From NCBI GenBank assembly GCA_947452555.1, contig CANGDH010000001.1:496001-560000 (forward strand): a stretch of DNA of 64,000 nucleotides, given 5' to 3'. This document shows positions 9,655-17,588 of the stretch, piece after piece; position 1 is the first letter of the stretch; each line of letters starts with the position of its first letter. The notes under the pieces were generated by a model. It saw nothing but the letters and a program-made list of their open reading frames with translations. It was not told the origin of the DNA and did no database searches. This DNA comes from Bacteroidota bacterium. GTDB taxonomy: Bacteria; Bacteroidota; Bacteroidia; Chitinophagales; Chitinophagaceae. Position numbers and translations under genes: made by a program.

Positions 9655-10467
9655 TTACTTCTTTATTAATGTCCATTTCCCATTAATCCATTTAAAGAAT
9701 AAATCATTCCCTGATGGAACTAAAGTACTTGGATTTTTCAAATCTTTTGTTAAACTTGTTAGTTCTGATATTATAATTGTATTACTGTCTGTATCATATT
9801 TAATTACAGCATTACTTCCTTTTTTGTACTGATATACAAATCTATCTGCAGGTGCTATTGGGAAACAATCGTCTTTGGGATAACTGAAATAATCACCTCC
9901 GAAAATAGGTTCATTATTAATAAATTTCACAATTTCAATTATTTTTCTAGATAACCCATTTGTATATTCATCAAATCCTAATAATGTATATATGGTTTGA
10001 CCGTTAAGCTGCATTGGTATAATATCATAATAAATTGCTCCAATCCAATGTTTACTATCATTAATGCCATTGGCAATATTGATGACAAAATCAGAATGAT
10101 CAAATAATGGCAGAAGTTTTAATTGTCCGTCAGTTGTTGGGAATTGAATAGCAGCTCTTTGTCTATAAGTACCGTCCCCAAGGTCAATCTGCCAAGAAAA
10201 TATTTTAAACTTTCTATCCGGAGATATCATATGTTTTATAGCATGCAAGGAATCAAGACTGTATTCAAATGAATGATTTTGTTTCAAAGCAACTACTAAT
10301 TCTTTTATAAATATACTATCCGCATGAAATCTTGATTGCACAATTGTATCTGCTTGAATTTGTATCGCAAGTCGCTCTAGTTTAATACCATGCGTGTCTG
10401 GACTATTTTGTGCAAAAATTGATACAGTGCATAAACAACATAAAAATAGGGTCGTTAATTTAGTCAT
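9655..10467 (-). CDS. secreted protein of unknown function
   Basis: The protein has 270 residues. It has a clear Sec signal peptide (about residues 1-19, LTTLFLCCLCTVSIFAQ) that ends in an AQ cleavage site, typical of Bacteroidota. I do not recognise the mature part. It is mixed alpha/beta, rich in aromatic residues and short strand-like stretches (IFSWQIDLGDGTYRQRAAIQ, WIGAIYYDIIPM, YTLLGFDEYTN), with no membrane segment. It is the last gene of the glycosyltransferase/gmh run, 13 nt after the GmhB-like gene, so it is probably co-transcribed. A periplasmic or surface role is an inference from the signal peptide only. Confidence 0.7.
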   Translation of the reverse strand: MTKLTTLFLCCLCTVSIFAQNSPDTHGIKLERLAIQIQADTIVQSRFHADSIFIKELVVALKQNHSFEYSLDSLHAIKHMISPDRKFKIFSWQIDLGDGTYRQRAAIQFPTTDGQLKLLPLFDHSDFVINIANGINDSKHWIGAIYYDIIPMQLNGQTIYTLLGFDEYTNGLSRKIIEIVKFINNEPIFGGDYFSYPKDDCFPIAPADRFVYQYKKGSNAVIKYDTDSNTIIISELTSLTKDLKNPSTLVPSGNDLFFKWINGKWTLIKK

Positions 10468-10480
10468 ATAAAAATATTAT

Positions 10481-11032
10481 TTATAAAGCAAGTGCAAAAG
10501 CTAGTAAACTCTCAAAACGTAAGTCTATACTATTGTCAGGGAAAGGCGTATCTGGATGTGTAGTAGCTACAAAAACAGTATGTAAACCAGCATTCCGCCC
10601 AAACTCCATATCAGATTTACGATTTCCGACCATAATAGAAGTTGGAAAATTAATTTCAGGAAAATGTTTTTTTGCTTGAAACGCCATACCTGGCTGTGGC
10701 TTCCTATTTACTGAATCATTTTCTAAGTCAATGCAATAAAAGATATGGTCAATTCTGCCACCAACTGCTATGATATTTTGAACCATATTGTTGTGTATAG
10801 TGGTTAAATCCATTTCAGACATTAATCCTTTTCCAACACCTTTTTGATTTGTAGTTATAACAATTCGATTGAATTTTTTTGCCAGAATTGGTAGTGCAGT
10901 TAAACTATCAGAATAAAATTCAAATTCATTCCAATTTTTAACATAGTCTTCATTTTTTTCAATATTGATAACTCCGTCTCTGTCTAAAAACAAAGTCCAA
11001 TCTGAATTAATATCGGATAATTTTAAAGACAT
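10481..11032 (-). CDS. GmhB-like HAD-IIIA phosphatase
   Basis: This 183-residue HAD hydrolase has nucleophile and acid Asp17/Asp19 (LFLDRDGVINIE), the motif II region VITTNQKGVGKG, and motif III/IV residues in NRKPQPGM and VGNRKSDMEFGRNAG. This is the subfamily of GmhB (heptose bisphosphate phosphatase) and the HisB N-domain. The zinc-binding Cys/His loop of typical GmhB is not present: only FYC, then DLENDSVNRKP. Its start codon shares a base with the gmhA stop (TAATG), so translation is coupled and a role in the same heptose pathway is likely. Substrate assignment is inference. Confidence 0.8.
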   Translation of the reverse strand: MSLKLSDINSDWTLFLDRDGVINIEKNEDYVKNWNEFEFYSDSLTALPILAKKFNRIVITTNQKGVGKGLMSEMDLTTIHNNMVQNIIAVGGRIDHIFYCIDLENDSVNRKPQPGMAFQAKKHFPEINFPTSIMVGNRKSDMEFGRNAGLHTVFVATTHPDTPFPDNSIDLRFESLLAFALAL

Positions 11033-11613
11033 TATTTTCCAAAAATATGTTCTTCCACTAATTCACAAATAATATGACCTACTAGAATATGTGATTCTTG
11101 AATACGTGGTGTTATATTAGATGGTATATTAATTAAATAATCTCCTAAGTCTCTCATTTGACCACCTTTAGCTCCTGTAAAACCTACAGTAATGACCCCA
11201 ATAGTTTTAGCCATTTCAAATGCCTTAACAATATTTGCAGAATTACCGGAAGTACTAATTCCTATTAATACATCGCCTGGCTTTGCAAGTCCTTCTAAAA
11301 GTCTTGCATAAATAACATCATAGCTATAATCGTTAGCAACTGCTGTCAAATAGGATGAATTACAATGAAGCGCATCAGAAGGTAAAGCTTTTCGGTCTTT
11401 ATAAAAACGACCTGAAAATTCAGCAGCTAAATGTTGAGCATCAGCCGCACTACCGCCATTACCCGCAAAATAAACTGCATTACCATTTTTAAAAGCATTG
11501 GTTACTACTTCAACGACTATTTCAAGTTGTTTTAATAATAACTCGTCTTTTAATAAATTTTGTTTAACATCAATAGATGATTGTATCAAATTTTTAATAA
11601 TTTCTAATGACAT
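11032..11613 (-). CDS. gmhA: phosphoheptose isomerase (SIS domain)
   Basis: This 193-residue SIS-domain protein converts sedoheptulose 7-phosphate to glycero-manno-heptose 7-phosphate, the first step towards nucleotide-activated heptose. Diagnostic segments are FAGNGGSAADAQHLAAEFSG (about 50-69), the phosphate-binding GISTSGNSANIVKA, and the C-terminal ITPRIQESHILVGHIICELV with the catalytic Glu and His. It lies between the GT4 glycosyltransferase (4-nt gap upstream) and the GmhB-like phosphatase (coupled by TAATG). The kinase/adenylyl- or guanylyltransferase needed to finish the pathway is not in this window. Confidence 0.9.
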   Translation of the reverse strand: MSLEIIKNLIQSSIDVKQNLLKDELLLKQLEIVVEVVTNAFKNGNAVYFAGNGGSAADAQHLAAEFSGRFYKDRKALPSDALHCNSSYLTAVANDYSYDVIYARLLEGLAKPGDVLIGISTSGNSANIVKAFEMAKTIGVITVGFTGAKGGQMRDLGDYLINIPSNITPRIQESHILVGHIICELVEEHIFGK

Positions 11614-11617
11614 GTGT

Positions 11618-12748
11618 TTATAATTGTTGATGCAAAGTTAAAAAATTTTCAGCCATTTGGTTCCAACTAAATTTTTTCTTCTCCTCTAAAATATAAGGTT
11701 TAAAATGATTTTCTCCAAGTTCATATAAATGTTCAATACCATTTGCAATTGAATCAACGGTTGGATCCACAACTAGTCCAACTTTTCCATTAGGAACTGT
11801 ATCAGCTAGGCCTCCTACATTCGTAACTAACATTGGTTTTTCAAAATGATAGGCAAGGGGAGTGACTCCACTTTGTGTTGCATTACGGTATGGCTGTATG
11901 ATAAAGTCTGCACTACAAACAAAATTTTTAACTTGATCGTCGGGAACAAACTCTGTATTTAGAATAACATTATTTTGAATACCTAATTCCTCAATTAAAT
12001 TAAGATAAGGAGATGCGTCTTCGTAAAATTCTCCAACTATTAATAATTTAATATCTAAATTTTTTATAGATGGTTTAGCCATGGCTTCTAACAATAAGTC
12101 AAGCCCTTTATATTTTCTAATGAATCCAAAAAACAAAATCACTTTTTCATTTGCATCTATCCCAATAATACTTCTTGCAGCTGTTTTTGATATAGCCATT
12201 CCAAAATGATCAAAAATTGGGTGAGGTGATACGAGAGTTGGTTTGTGTGTGAATTTCTTTACGTCACTTTTAACTTTCTCACTCATAGTTAAAAAACCAT
12301 TTACAGCGCCTGCAAAGTATTTAGTAAACTGAGTATCCCCAATACGCTTTTCATGTGGTATCATGTTGTCCACTAAAGCAATTACCTTTGTCTTTTTATT
12401 GCTAGTAGCGATACGACAAATAGTGCCTAAACAAGGTCCTAGAAATGGAATCCAATATCTTACAATTATTAAATCTGGTTTTGACCTTTTTATTATTATG
12501 CCTATTTTAATCCAATTGAATGGATTAATTGAATTTATTCTTGAAGTGATTTTAATATTTATAGGTGCAGGCAGATTTGAATATTGTGTTTTTCCTGGAA
12601 ATAGAAAATTAGGATACTGTAAAGAAAAAGTTTCAATACTGCTATCTATCCCCATACTAGAAAATGTAGACGCTAGTTTTTCATCAAAAGCGGAAAGGCC
12701 ACCTCTTAATGGCCAAGCTGGCCCTATTATTACTAGTTTATTTACCAT
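11618..12748 (-). CDS. GT4-type glycosyltransferase
   Basis: This 376-residue GT-B fold enzyme has an N-terminal domain starting with VIIGPAWPLRGGLSAFDEKL and a C-terminal donor-binding domain with ILFFGFIRKYKGLDLLLEAM and the family motif region SADFIIQPYRNATQSGVTPL, in which a Gln takes the place of the usual E of the EX7E motif. It would transfer a sugar from a nucleotide donor in the cytoplasm. The first 7 nt overlap the end of the GT2 gene, so the two are translationally coupled. Together with gmhA this suggests assembly of a surface glycan; acceptor and donor are unknown. Confidence 0.85.
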   Translation of the reverse strand: MVNKLVIIGPAWPLRGGLSAFDEKLASTFSSMGIDSSIETFSLQYPNFLFPGKTQYSNLPAPINIKITSRINSINPFNWIKIGIIIKRSKPDLIIVRYWIPFLGPCLGTICRIATSNKKTKVIALVDNMIPHEKRIGDTQFTKYFAGAVNGFLTMSEKVKSDVKKFTHKPTLVSPHPIFDHFGMAISKTAARSIIGIDANEKVILFFGFIRKYKGLDLLLEAMAKPSIKNLDIKLLIVGEFYEDASPYLNLIEELGIQNNVILNTEFVPDDQVKNFVCSADFIIQPYRNATQSGVTPLAYHFEKPMLVTNVGGLADTVPNGKVGLVVDPTVDSIANGIEHLYELGENHFKPYILEEKKKFSWNQMAENFLTLHQQL

Positions 12749-13683
12749 CCTAGTTTCTGCGATATTAAATAAGTATTTCTGTCTGCCGCATTTCTATTTA
12801 CTAATTCCGCTATAAATCCTGCTAAGAATAGCTGTATTCCAATTAACATAGAAGTTAATGCAATAAAAAAAGCAGGTTTATTAGTTATACTAGTTAATGG
12901 GTCTACAAATTTTGAAAAGATGATATACCCAACTGAAACAAATCCAATTAAGAAAAATAAGGTACCAAGTAATCCAAAAAATTGCATTGGTTTTTTCCCA
13001 AATTTAGATAAAAATTGAATGGTCATCAAATCAAGAAAGCCATTTACAAATCGTTCCCACCCAAACTTTGTGGTGCCATATTTTCTAGCCTGATGAACTA
13101 CTATTTTTTCACCTATCTTTTTAAAGCCAGCCCATTTTGCAAGTATAGGAATATAACGATGCATCTCTCCAAATACTTCAATACTTTTCACCACTTTTAA
13201 TTGATATGCTTTAATACCACAATTAAAGTCATGTAAAACGATACCAGAACTCTTTCTTGCAACAGCATTATAAATTTTAGATGGTATATTTTTAGTAAAA
13301 GTATTATCATATCTTTTCTTCTTCCAACCACTTACTAAATGATACCCTTGATGTATAATCATGTCATAAAATTCCGGAATCTCGTCTGGAGAGTCTTGTA
13401 AGTCCGCATCCATAGTAACTACTATATCACCTTGAGCAGCTTTAAAGCCTTCATTCAAAGCCGCAGATTTTCCATAGTTGCGTTGAAAACGAATCCCTTT
13501 TAGTGCATTGTATTGAGAACGTAAATTTTCAATTACATCCCAGCTATCGTCATCACTTCCATCGTCTACCATTATTACTTCATAAGTATAATGATTAGCC
13601 TGCATAACTTTATGAATCCATTCCATTAATTCTGGTAAAGAATCTGCTTCATTAAATAAGGGTATGACAACTGATACTTGCAT
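12742..13683 (-). CDS. GT2 glycosyltransferase, dolichol-phosphate mannosyltransferase/GtrB-like
   Basis: The protein has 313 residues. The GT-A domain covers about residues 1-225: VSVVIPLFNEADSL at the start, VDDGSDDDSW at 39-48, the metal-binding DAD at 92-94 (VTMDADLQDSPDE), and RNYGKSAALNEGF. Two membrane segments follow (about 235-258 and 270-297). This is the architecture of GtrB/ArnC-like enzymes that load a sugar onto polyprenyl phosphate. It is the first glycosyltransferase of the run and follows DUF4199 after 17 nt. A polyprenyl-linked donor for envelope glycan synthesis is the likely product. Confidence 0.88.
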   Translation of the reverse strand: MQVSVVIPLFNEADSLPELMEWIHKVMQANHYTYEVIMVDDGSDDDSWDVIENLRSQYNALKGIRFQRNYGKSAALNEGFKAAQGDIVVTMDADLQDSPDEIPEFYDMIIHQGYHLVSGWKKKRYDNTFTKNIPSKIYNAVARKSSGIVLHDFNCGIKAYQLKVVKSIEVFGEMHRYIPILAKWAGFKKIGEKIVVHQARKYGTTKFGWERFVNGFLDLMTIQFLSKFGKKPMQFFGLLGTLFFLIGFVSVGYIIFSKFVDPLTSITNKPAFFIALTSMLIGIQLFLAGFIAELVNRNAADRNTYLISQKLGW

Positions 13684-13700
13684 TCTATTGTATTAATATT

Positions 13701-14219
13701 TTAATTATTATTGTCCTGAAAAGGATTTGGATTCTTTTTCGCAATTGCTGCACCAACTAATGACCCAATTGCTCCAATAATACCAGTACCAATAATTGCT
13801 CCACCAATGGCAAATGGCAAGAAGTATTTCTTAGTCATTGTTACTGCTTGTTCAATCATTTCGTCTGTCATTTGAGGATTTTTTTCCATTTGTTTGCGAG
13901 ATATTTCAAGGATCTTATCAACCATGTCAGGGAATAAAATTTTGAAAGACAATACAGAAAATAAAACAGTAAGTACAATTACTACCGACGTTGTTTTGAA
14001 ACCATGCGCAAAAACGTTGCCAAAAGTTACATTGTGGTTATTTTGATTAGAATACAAAACTGCACCATAAATTAATCCTCCAATAAATATGGCGTAATTT
14101 ACCCAGCTTAACCAAGTGATTTCATATAAATTAAAAACATACACTAAAATGCTAATTACTATTGAAATACCTCCAAGAATAGCCCCTTTAACGATATGAC
14201 TTGTTACTGTGTTTTCCAT
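13701..14219 (-). CDS. DUF4199 membrane protein
   Basis: The protein has 172 residues and matches the DUF4199 family of Bacteroidota by its layout: four hydrophobic segments (about 12-30, 37-55, 74-93 and 132-160), with a charged amphipathic stretch between the third and fourth (ISRKQMEKNPQMTDEMIEQA). The tail is Asn-rich. The function is unknown. In this phylum it is often found beside a GT2 glycosyltransferase and a dihydroorotase homologue, as here. It lies 17 nt upstream of the GT2 gene and 68 nt downstream of the dihydroorotase-like gene. Confidence 0.8.
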   Translation of the reverse strand: MENTVTSHIVKGAILGGISIVISILVYVFNLYEITWLSWVNYAIFIGGLIYGAVLYSNQNNHNVTFGNVFAHGFKTTSVVIVLTVLFSVLSFKILFPDMVDKILEISRKQMEKNPQMTDEMIEQAVTMTKKYFLPFAIGGAIIGTGIIGAIGSLVGAAIAKKNPNPFQDNNN

Positions 14220-14287
14220 AATTCATTATTTATTTTGAATGATTAATTATTAATTGTGAATATTAAATTTTTTAAGACTGAATTGTA

Positions 14288-15553
14288 TTAGCTATTTTGA
14301 TTCAATTTCCCTTTTACAATTGTCCCTAAAACCTTTCCTTTTAATTCCAAATTCCAAAATGGTGAATTTGCTGATTTACTTTTTGAATCTTGCATACTCA
14401 TTTTCGTGGTCAAAAAATTATTGTATAATGTAATTTCTGCAGTATTCCCTTCTTTGATAGTTGCATCAGATAATCCAAATATGCTTCTCGCATTTATAGA
14501 AAACAAAGCTGCAATTTTATCTTCTGACAAATTTGGCATTTTTTCCTGTACTGCAGCATAACTTGTTTCTATACTAGCCATCCCTGATTTAGCATTTTCA
14601 AATTCTATTGTTTTGCCATCCCAATCCTGTGGCATATGGTGTGAACTAATACAATCAACTACTCCATTTTGAACTGCTTCCAATAAAGCCAGTCTATCTT
14701 TCTCCGTTCTTAATGGAGGTGACACTTTTAATAAGGTATCATACTCTTTCAAGTCTTCTTCCGTAAAAAATAAATGATAAGGAGTAACACTACAAGTAAT
14801 TCTTAAACCTTCTTTTTTGGCTAATGCTATCATTCCAATTCCTTTTGCAGTAGTAACACCTGTTATATGTAGTTTAGATTCTGTATATCTTAATAGTTCA
14901 ATATCTCTTGAAATAATTAACTCCTCCGCGATAGCTGGAATTCCAGGCAAGCCTAATTTAGTAGACAAAACCCCTTCATTCATTAATCCCAAACTTCCTA
15001 AGCTTTTATCAATTGGCATTTGTATAGCTACGCCGTCAAAAGCTTTTACATATTGAAGTGATTTTAAAAATAATAATGTGGATTGAACAGGGTATAGCCC
15101 ATCACTAAAAGCAACAGCTCCATTTGAATGCATGTCAATCATCTCGGCTAAATCCTTTCCTTCAATATGTTTTGAAATAGCTCCTATAGGTAAAACATGA
15201 ATTGGTAAAAATTGGTTTTGCTGTAGGATATAACTAACCTGTGATTTATTATCAATAACTGGTTTGGTATTGGGTAAAGCAAAAACAGTGGTGTATCCTC
15301 CTTGGCATGCAGCAGCTGAACCTGTTTCTAATGTTTCTCTATGTTCTAGACCTGGATCACAAAAATGAACAAATGGATCAACCCATCCTGGACTTACAAT
15401 GGTATTAGGTTTATCAAAAATGGAATCAGCTTCCCCCGTAAATTTATCTGTAATTGAAACGATCTTTTGATCTTGAATTAGTATGTCTTTATTACTACCG
15501 TTAAATGGCGAATTAGTATCAGCTATTTTAACTTGTCTGAGAAGAATTGTCAT
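14288..15553 (-). CDS. pyrC: dihydroorotase-like amidohydrolase, metal ligands lost (probable pseudoenzyme)
   Basis: This 421-residue protein has the full-length fold of class I (long) dihydroorotases. It keeps landmarks such as FALPNTKPVID (Asn95) and FSDGLYPV. The metal site, however, is gone. The usual DxHxHxR reads DPFVHFC (residues 59-65), the HAED segment reads MPID (about 179-182), the HVST histidine is Gly232 (HITGVTT), and ATDHAPH reads SSHHMPQ (303-309). Pseudomonas PyrC' is a known inactive homologue that supports aspartate transcarbamoylase; a similar role with PyrB (24.5 kb) is an inference. Automatic annotation would call it dihydroorotase. It is the first gene of the 15.6-9.7 kb minus-strand run. 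Confidence 0.85.
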   Translation of the reverse strand: MTILLRQVKIADTNSPFNGSNKDILIQDQKIVSITDKFTGEADSIFDKPNTIVSPGWVDPFVHFCDPGLEHRETLETGSAAACQGGYTTVFALPNTKPVIDNKSQVSYILQQNQFLPIHVLPIGAISKHIEGKDLAEMIDMHSNGAVAFSDGLYPVQSTLLFLKSLQYVKAFDGVAIQMPIDKSLGSLGLMNEGVLSTKLGLPGIPAIAEELIISRDIELLRYTESKLHITGVTTAKGIGMIALAKKEGLRITCSVTPYHLFFTEEDLKEYDTLLKVSPPLRTEKDRLALLEAVQNGVVDCISSHHMPQDWDGKTIEFENAKSGMASIETSYAAVQEKMPNLSEDKIAALFSINARSIFGLSDATIKEGNTAEITLYNNFLTTKMSMQDSKSKSANSPFWNLELKGKVLGTIVKGKLNQNS

Positions 15554-15653
15554 CAGGCAAAAATTTAGTGCAATATAACCCGTTTTTTTCGATTTGAACG
15601 TAAAAAGGGCTCAATTGAAGTGCTCTAGAAAGGTTAATTGTTTTTAAATAGTT

Positions 15654-15661
15654 TACCTTTG
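15654..15661 (+). promoter_or_regulatory. -7 promoter element of the helicase gene
   Basis: TACCTTTG matches the Bacteroidota TAnnTTTG consensus and ends 5 nt before the ATG. No clear TTTG element lies at the expected distance upstream. If used, the transcript would be leaderless or nearly so. Confidence 0.5.
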
Positions 15662-15666
15662 AAGTA

Positions 15667-16995
15667 ATGAATTTTACAGACTTAAACCTGAATTCTTCCT
15701 TGCTAAGAGCATTGGAGGACTTAAAATATACTACTCCAACTACCATACAATATCGTGTTTTCCCAATTGTAATGTCTGGAAGGGATGTTTGTGGTATAGC
15801 ACAAACCGGAACAGGTAAAACCTTTGCCTACTTATTGCCATGCTTGAGACAGTGGAAATTTGACAGAAGTAAGGATCCTCAAATCTTGATTTTAGTACCC
15901 ACTAGAGAGCTAGTTGTGCAGGTAGTAGAAGCGGTTAAGAAATTAACGCCTTATATGAGTGTCATTACTGTAGGAGTTTTTGGTGGTGTAAATATTAACA
16001 CGCAACAATTAGAAGTAGAAAAAGGAGTTGACGTTTTAGTAGCCACTCCTGGTAGATTGTTCGATCTAATTATGAATGGTGCTTTTAAAACTAAAACAAT
16101 CAAGCGATTGGTTATTGATGAAATGGATGAAATGTTGAACCTTGGATTCAGAAAACAAATCACTAATATTCTTGAATTACTTCCTGCAAAAAGACAAAAC
16201 TTATTGTTTTCTGCAACTATAACAGACGACGTTGAAAAATTGATGAATGATTATTTTACCAGTCCTGAACGTGTTGAAGCAGCTCCTACGGGTACTCCTT
16301 TAGAAAATATTATTCAAACAGGTTATTTAGTTCCCAACTTTAATACTAAAGTTAATCTATTAGAACTGCTTTTGACTTCGGATACTACTATGACTAAAGT
16401 GCTGATATTCGCTGCTACAAAGAGTTTGGCTGATCAATTATATGAGCAATTATCAGAGAAATTTCCTGAAATTGTTGGAGTTATTCACTCCAATAAAGAA
16501 CAGAATTATCGTTTTAATACTGTGAATCAATTTAAAGCGGGCGTCTTTAAATATATTATTTCTACCGACGTTATGGCAAGAGGTATTGACGTTGCAGAAG
16601 TGACGCATGTTATTAATTTTGATACTCCAGAAGTTCCAGAAAATTATATTCACCGAATTGGTAGAACTGGTCGTGCGGATAAAAAAGGAATAGCTATTAC
16701 TTTTATTACTGAAAAGGAAAACAAGTCTAAAGAAGCTATTGAAACTTTAATGAAACAAGAAATTCCCATGTTGGAATTACCAGCAGCTTTAGAAATTTCC
16801 GATGTTTTAACGGAAGACGAGAAGCCAAAAGTATTCATGAAAATTATTCAAATTAAACGTCCAAAAGCAGAAGAACGTGGAGCATCATTTCATGAAAAAT
16901 CGGCAAAGAATCAGAAAGTGAATGTGCGTAAAAATCATAAGGAAGCAATGCAGAAAAAATACGGTAAGCCAAAGACAAGAAAGGCTAAAAAATAA
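15667..16995 (+). CDS. DEAD-box RNA helicase (RhlE-like) with a DEMD motif II
   Basis: This 442-residue superfamily 2 helicase has motif I AQTGTGKT (45-52), Ia PTRELV, Ib ATPGR, motif II VIDEMDEM (149-156), motif III SAT (182-184), and the C-terminal motifs VLIFAATKSLADQL, STDVMARGIDV and HRIGRTGRADKKG. Motif II is DEMD rather than DEAD; both catalytic acidic residues of DE remain. The C-terminus is a basic tail (RKNHKEAMQKKYGKPKTRK) suited to RNA binding. It probably remodels rRNA or mRNA. It is followed by a bidirectional terminator shared with ndk. Confidence 0.92.
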   Translation: MNFTDLNLNSSLLRALEDLKYTTPTTIQYRVFPIVMSGRDVCGIAQTGTGKTFAYLLPCLRQWKFDRSKDPQILILVPTRELVVQVVEAVKKLTPYMSVITVGVFGGVNINTQQLEVEKGVDVLVATPGRLFDLIMNGAFKTKTIKRLVIDEMDEMLNLGFRKQITNILELLPAKRQNLLFSATITDDVEKLMNDYFTSPERVEAAPTGTPLENIIQTGYLVPNFNTKVNLLELLLTSDTTMTKVLIFAATKSLADQLYEQLSEKFPEIVGVIHSNKEQNYRFNTVNQFKAGVFKYIISTDVMARGIDVAEVTHVINFDTPEVPENYIHRIGRTGRADKKGIAITFITEKENKSKEAIETLMKQEIPMLELPAALEISDVLTEDEKPKVFMKIIQIKRPKAEERGASFHEKSAKNQKVNVRKNHKEAMQKKYGKPKTRKAKK

Positions 16996-17017
16996 AGTAC
17001 AAAAAATATATACAAAT

Positions 17018-17052
17018 AAAAAATGAGTCCCATTAGGAGACTCATTTTTTTT
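17018..17052. terminator. bidirectional terminator between the helicase gene and ndk
   Basis: The stem AAATGAGTC / GACTCATTT has a run of A before it and a run of T after it, so it can end transcription from both convergent genes. Confidence 0.88.
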
Positions 17053-17066
17053 GAACTACGTATTAG

Positions 17067-17088
17067 AAAGTCCTTAAACAAGGACTTT
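17067..17088 (-). terminator. possible hairpin directly after ndk
   Basis: The 9-bp perfect stem AAAGTCCTT / AAGGACTTT has a 4-nt loop and lies 6 nt past the ndk stop. The T run on the minus strand is short (3), so it may be an mRNA 3'-end stabiliser or a weak terminator ahead of the stronger hairpin that follows. Confidence 0.4.
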
Positions 17089-17094
17089 TATAAT

Positions 17095-17511
17095 TTAGAA
17101 TCTTTCTAAAGCAGCAAAGAAGAAATTTCCTTCAATTTGCGCATTTTCATCGCTATCACTGCCATGAACAGCATTTTCTCCAATAGAAGCTGCAAAATTC
17201 TTTCTAATTGTACCTTCTTCAGCTTGTGCAGGATTAGTAGCCCCAATTAAAGTTCTAAAATCTGCTACTGCATTGTCTTTTTCTAATATTGCTGCTACGA
17301 TTGGGCCACTGCTCATGAATTCAACTAATTCAGGGTAAAACGGTCTTTCTTTATGCACATCATAGAATTGTCCAGCTTGTTCTGTTGACAATTTTATCCA
17401 TTTCATTGCTTTTACACTAAATCCAGCTTTAATTATTTGATCTAAAATTGCTCCAGTGTATCCTTTTGTAGTTGCATCTGGCTTAATCATTGTAAATGTT
17501 CTGTTACTCAT
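17095..17511 (-). CDS. ndk: nucleoside diphosphate kinase
   Basis: This 138-residue enzyme transfers the gamma-phosphate of ATP to other nucleoside diphosphates through a phosphohistidine. The start is FTMIKPDA, Lys10 binds phosphate, and the catalytic His116 sits in [12 protein letters not shown]. The length is normal for bacterial Ndk. The gene is single, with a TAATTTTG element on the minus strand at 17544-17551, and is divergent from nrnA. The 77-nt spacer between the two ATG codons holds both promoters. Confidence 0.97.
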   Translation of the reverse strand: MSNRTFTMIKPDATTKGYTGAILDQIIKAGFSVKAMKWIKLSTEQAGQFYDVHKERPFYPELVEFMSSGPIVAAILEKDNAVADFRTLIGATNPAQAEEGTIRKNFAASIGENAVHGSDSDENAQIEGNFFFAALERF

Positions 17512-17573
17512 AAGTATTTGTTATATGTTTCTAATTGAAGGAGCAAAATTACGAAAAAACATCCGATTTGTGC

Positions 17574-17581
17574 TAAATTTG
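17574..17581 (+). promoter_or_regulatory. -7 promoter element of nrnA
   Basis: TAAATTTG matches TAnnTTTG and ends 7 nt before the ATG. No TTTG element is seen about 20 nt upstream. The position suggests a leaderless or near-leaderless mRNA. Confidence 0.45.
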
Positions 17582-17588
17582 TAGTTCT

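Noticed and set aside
14288..15553. Pseudogene of pyrC
   Set aside because: The frame is intact over the full length and changes are concentrated at the metal ligands while the rest is well formed, which fits a selected non-enzymatic role better than decay.
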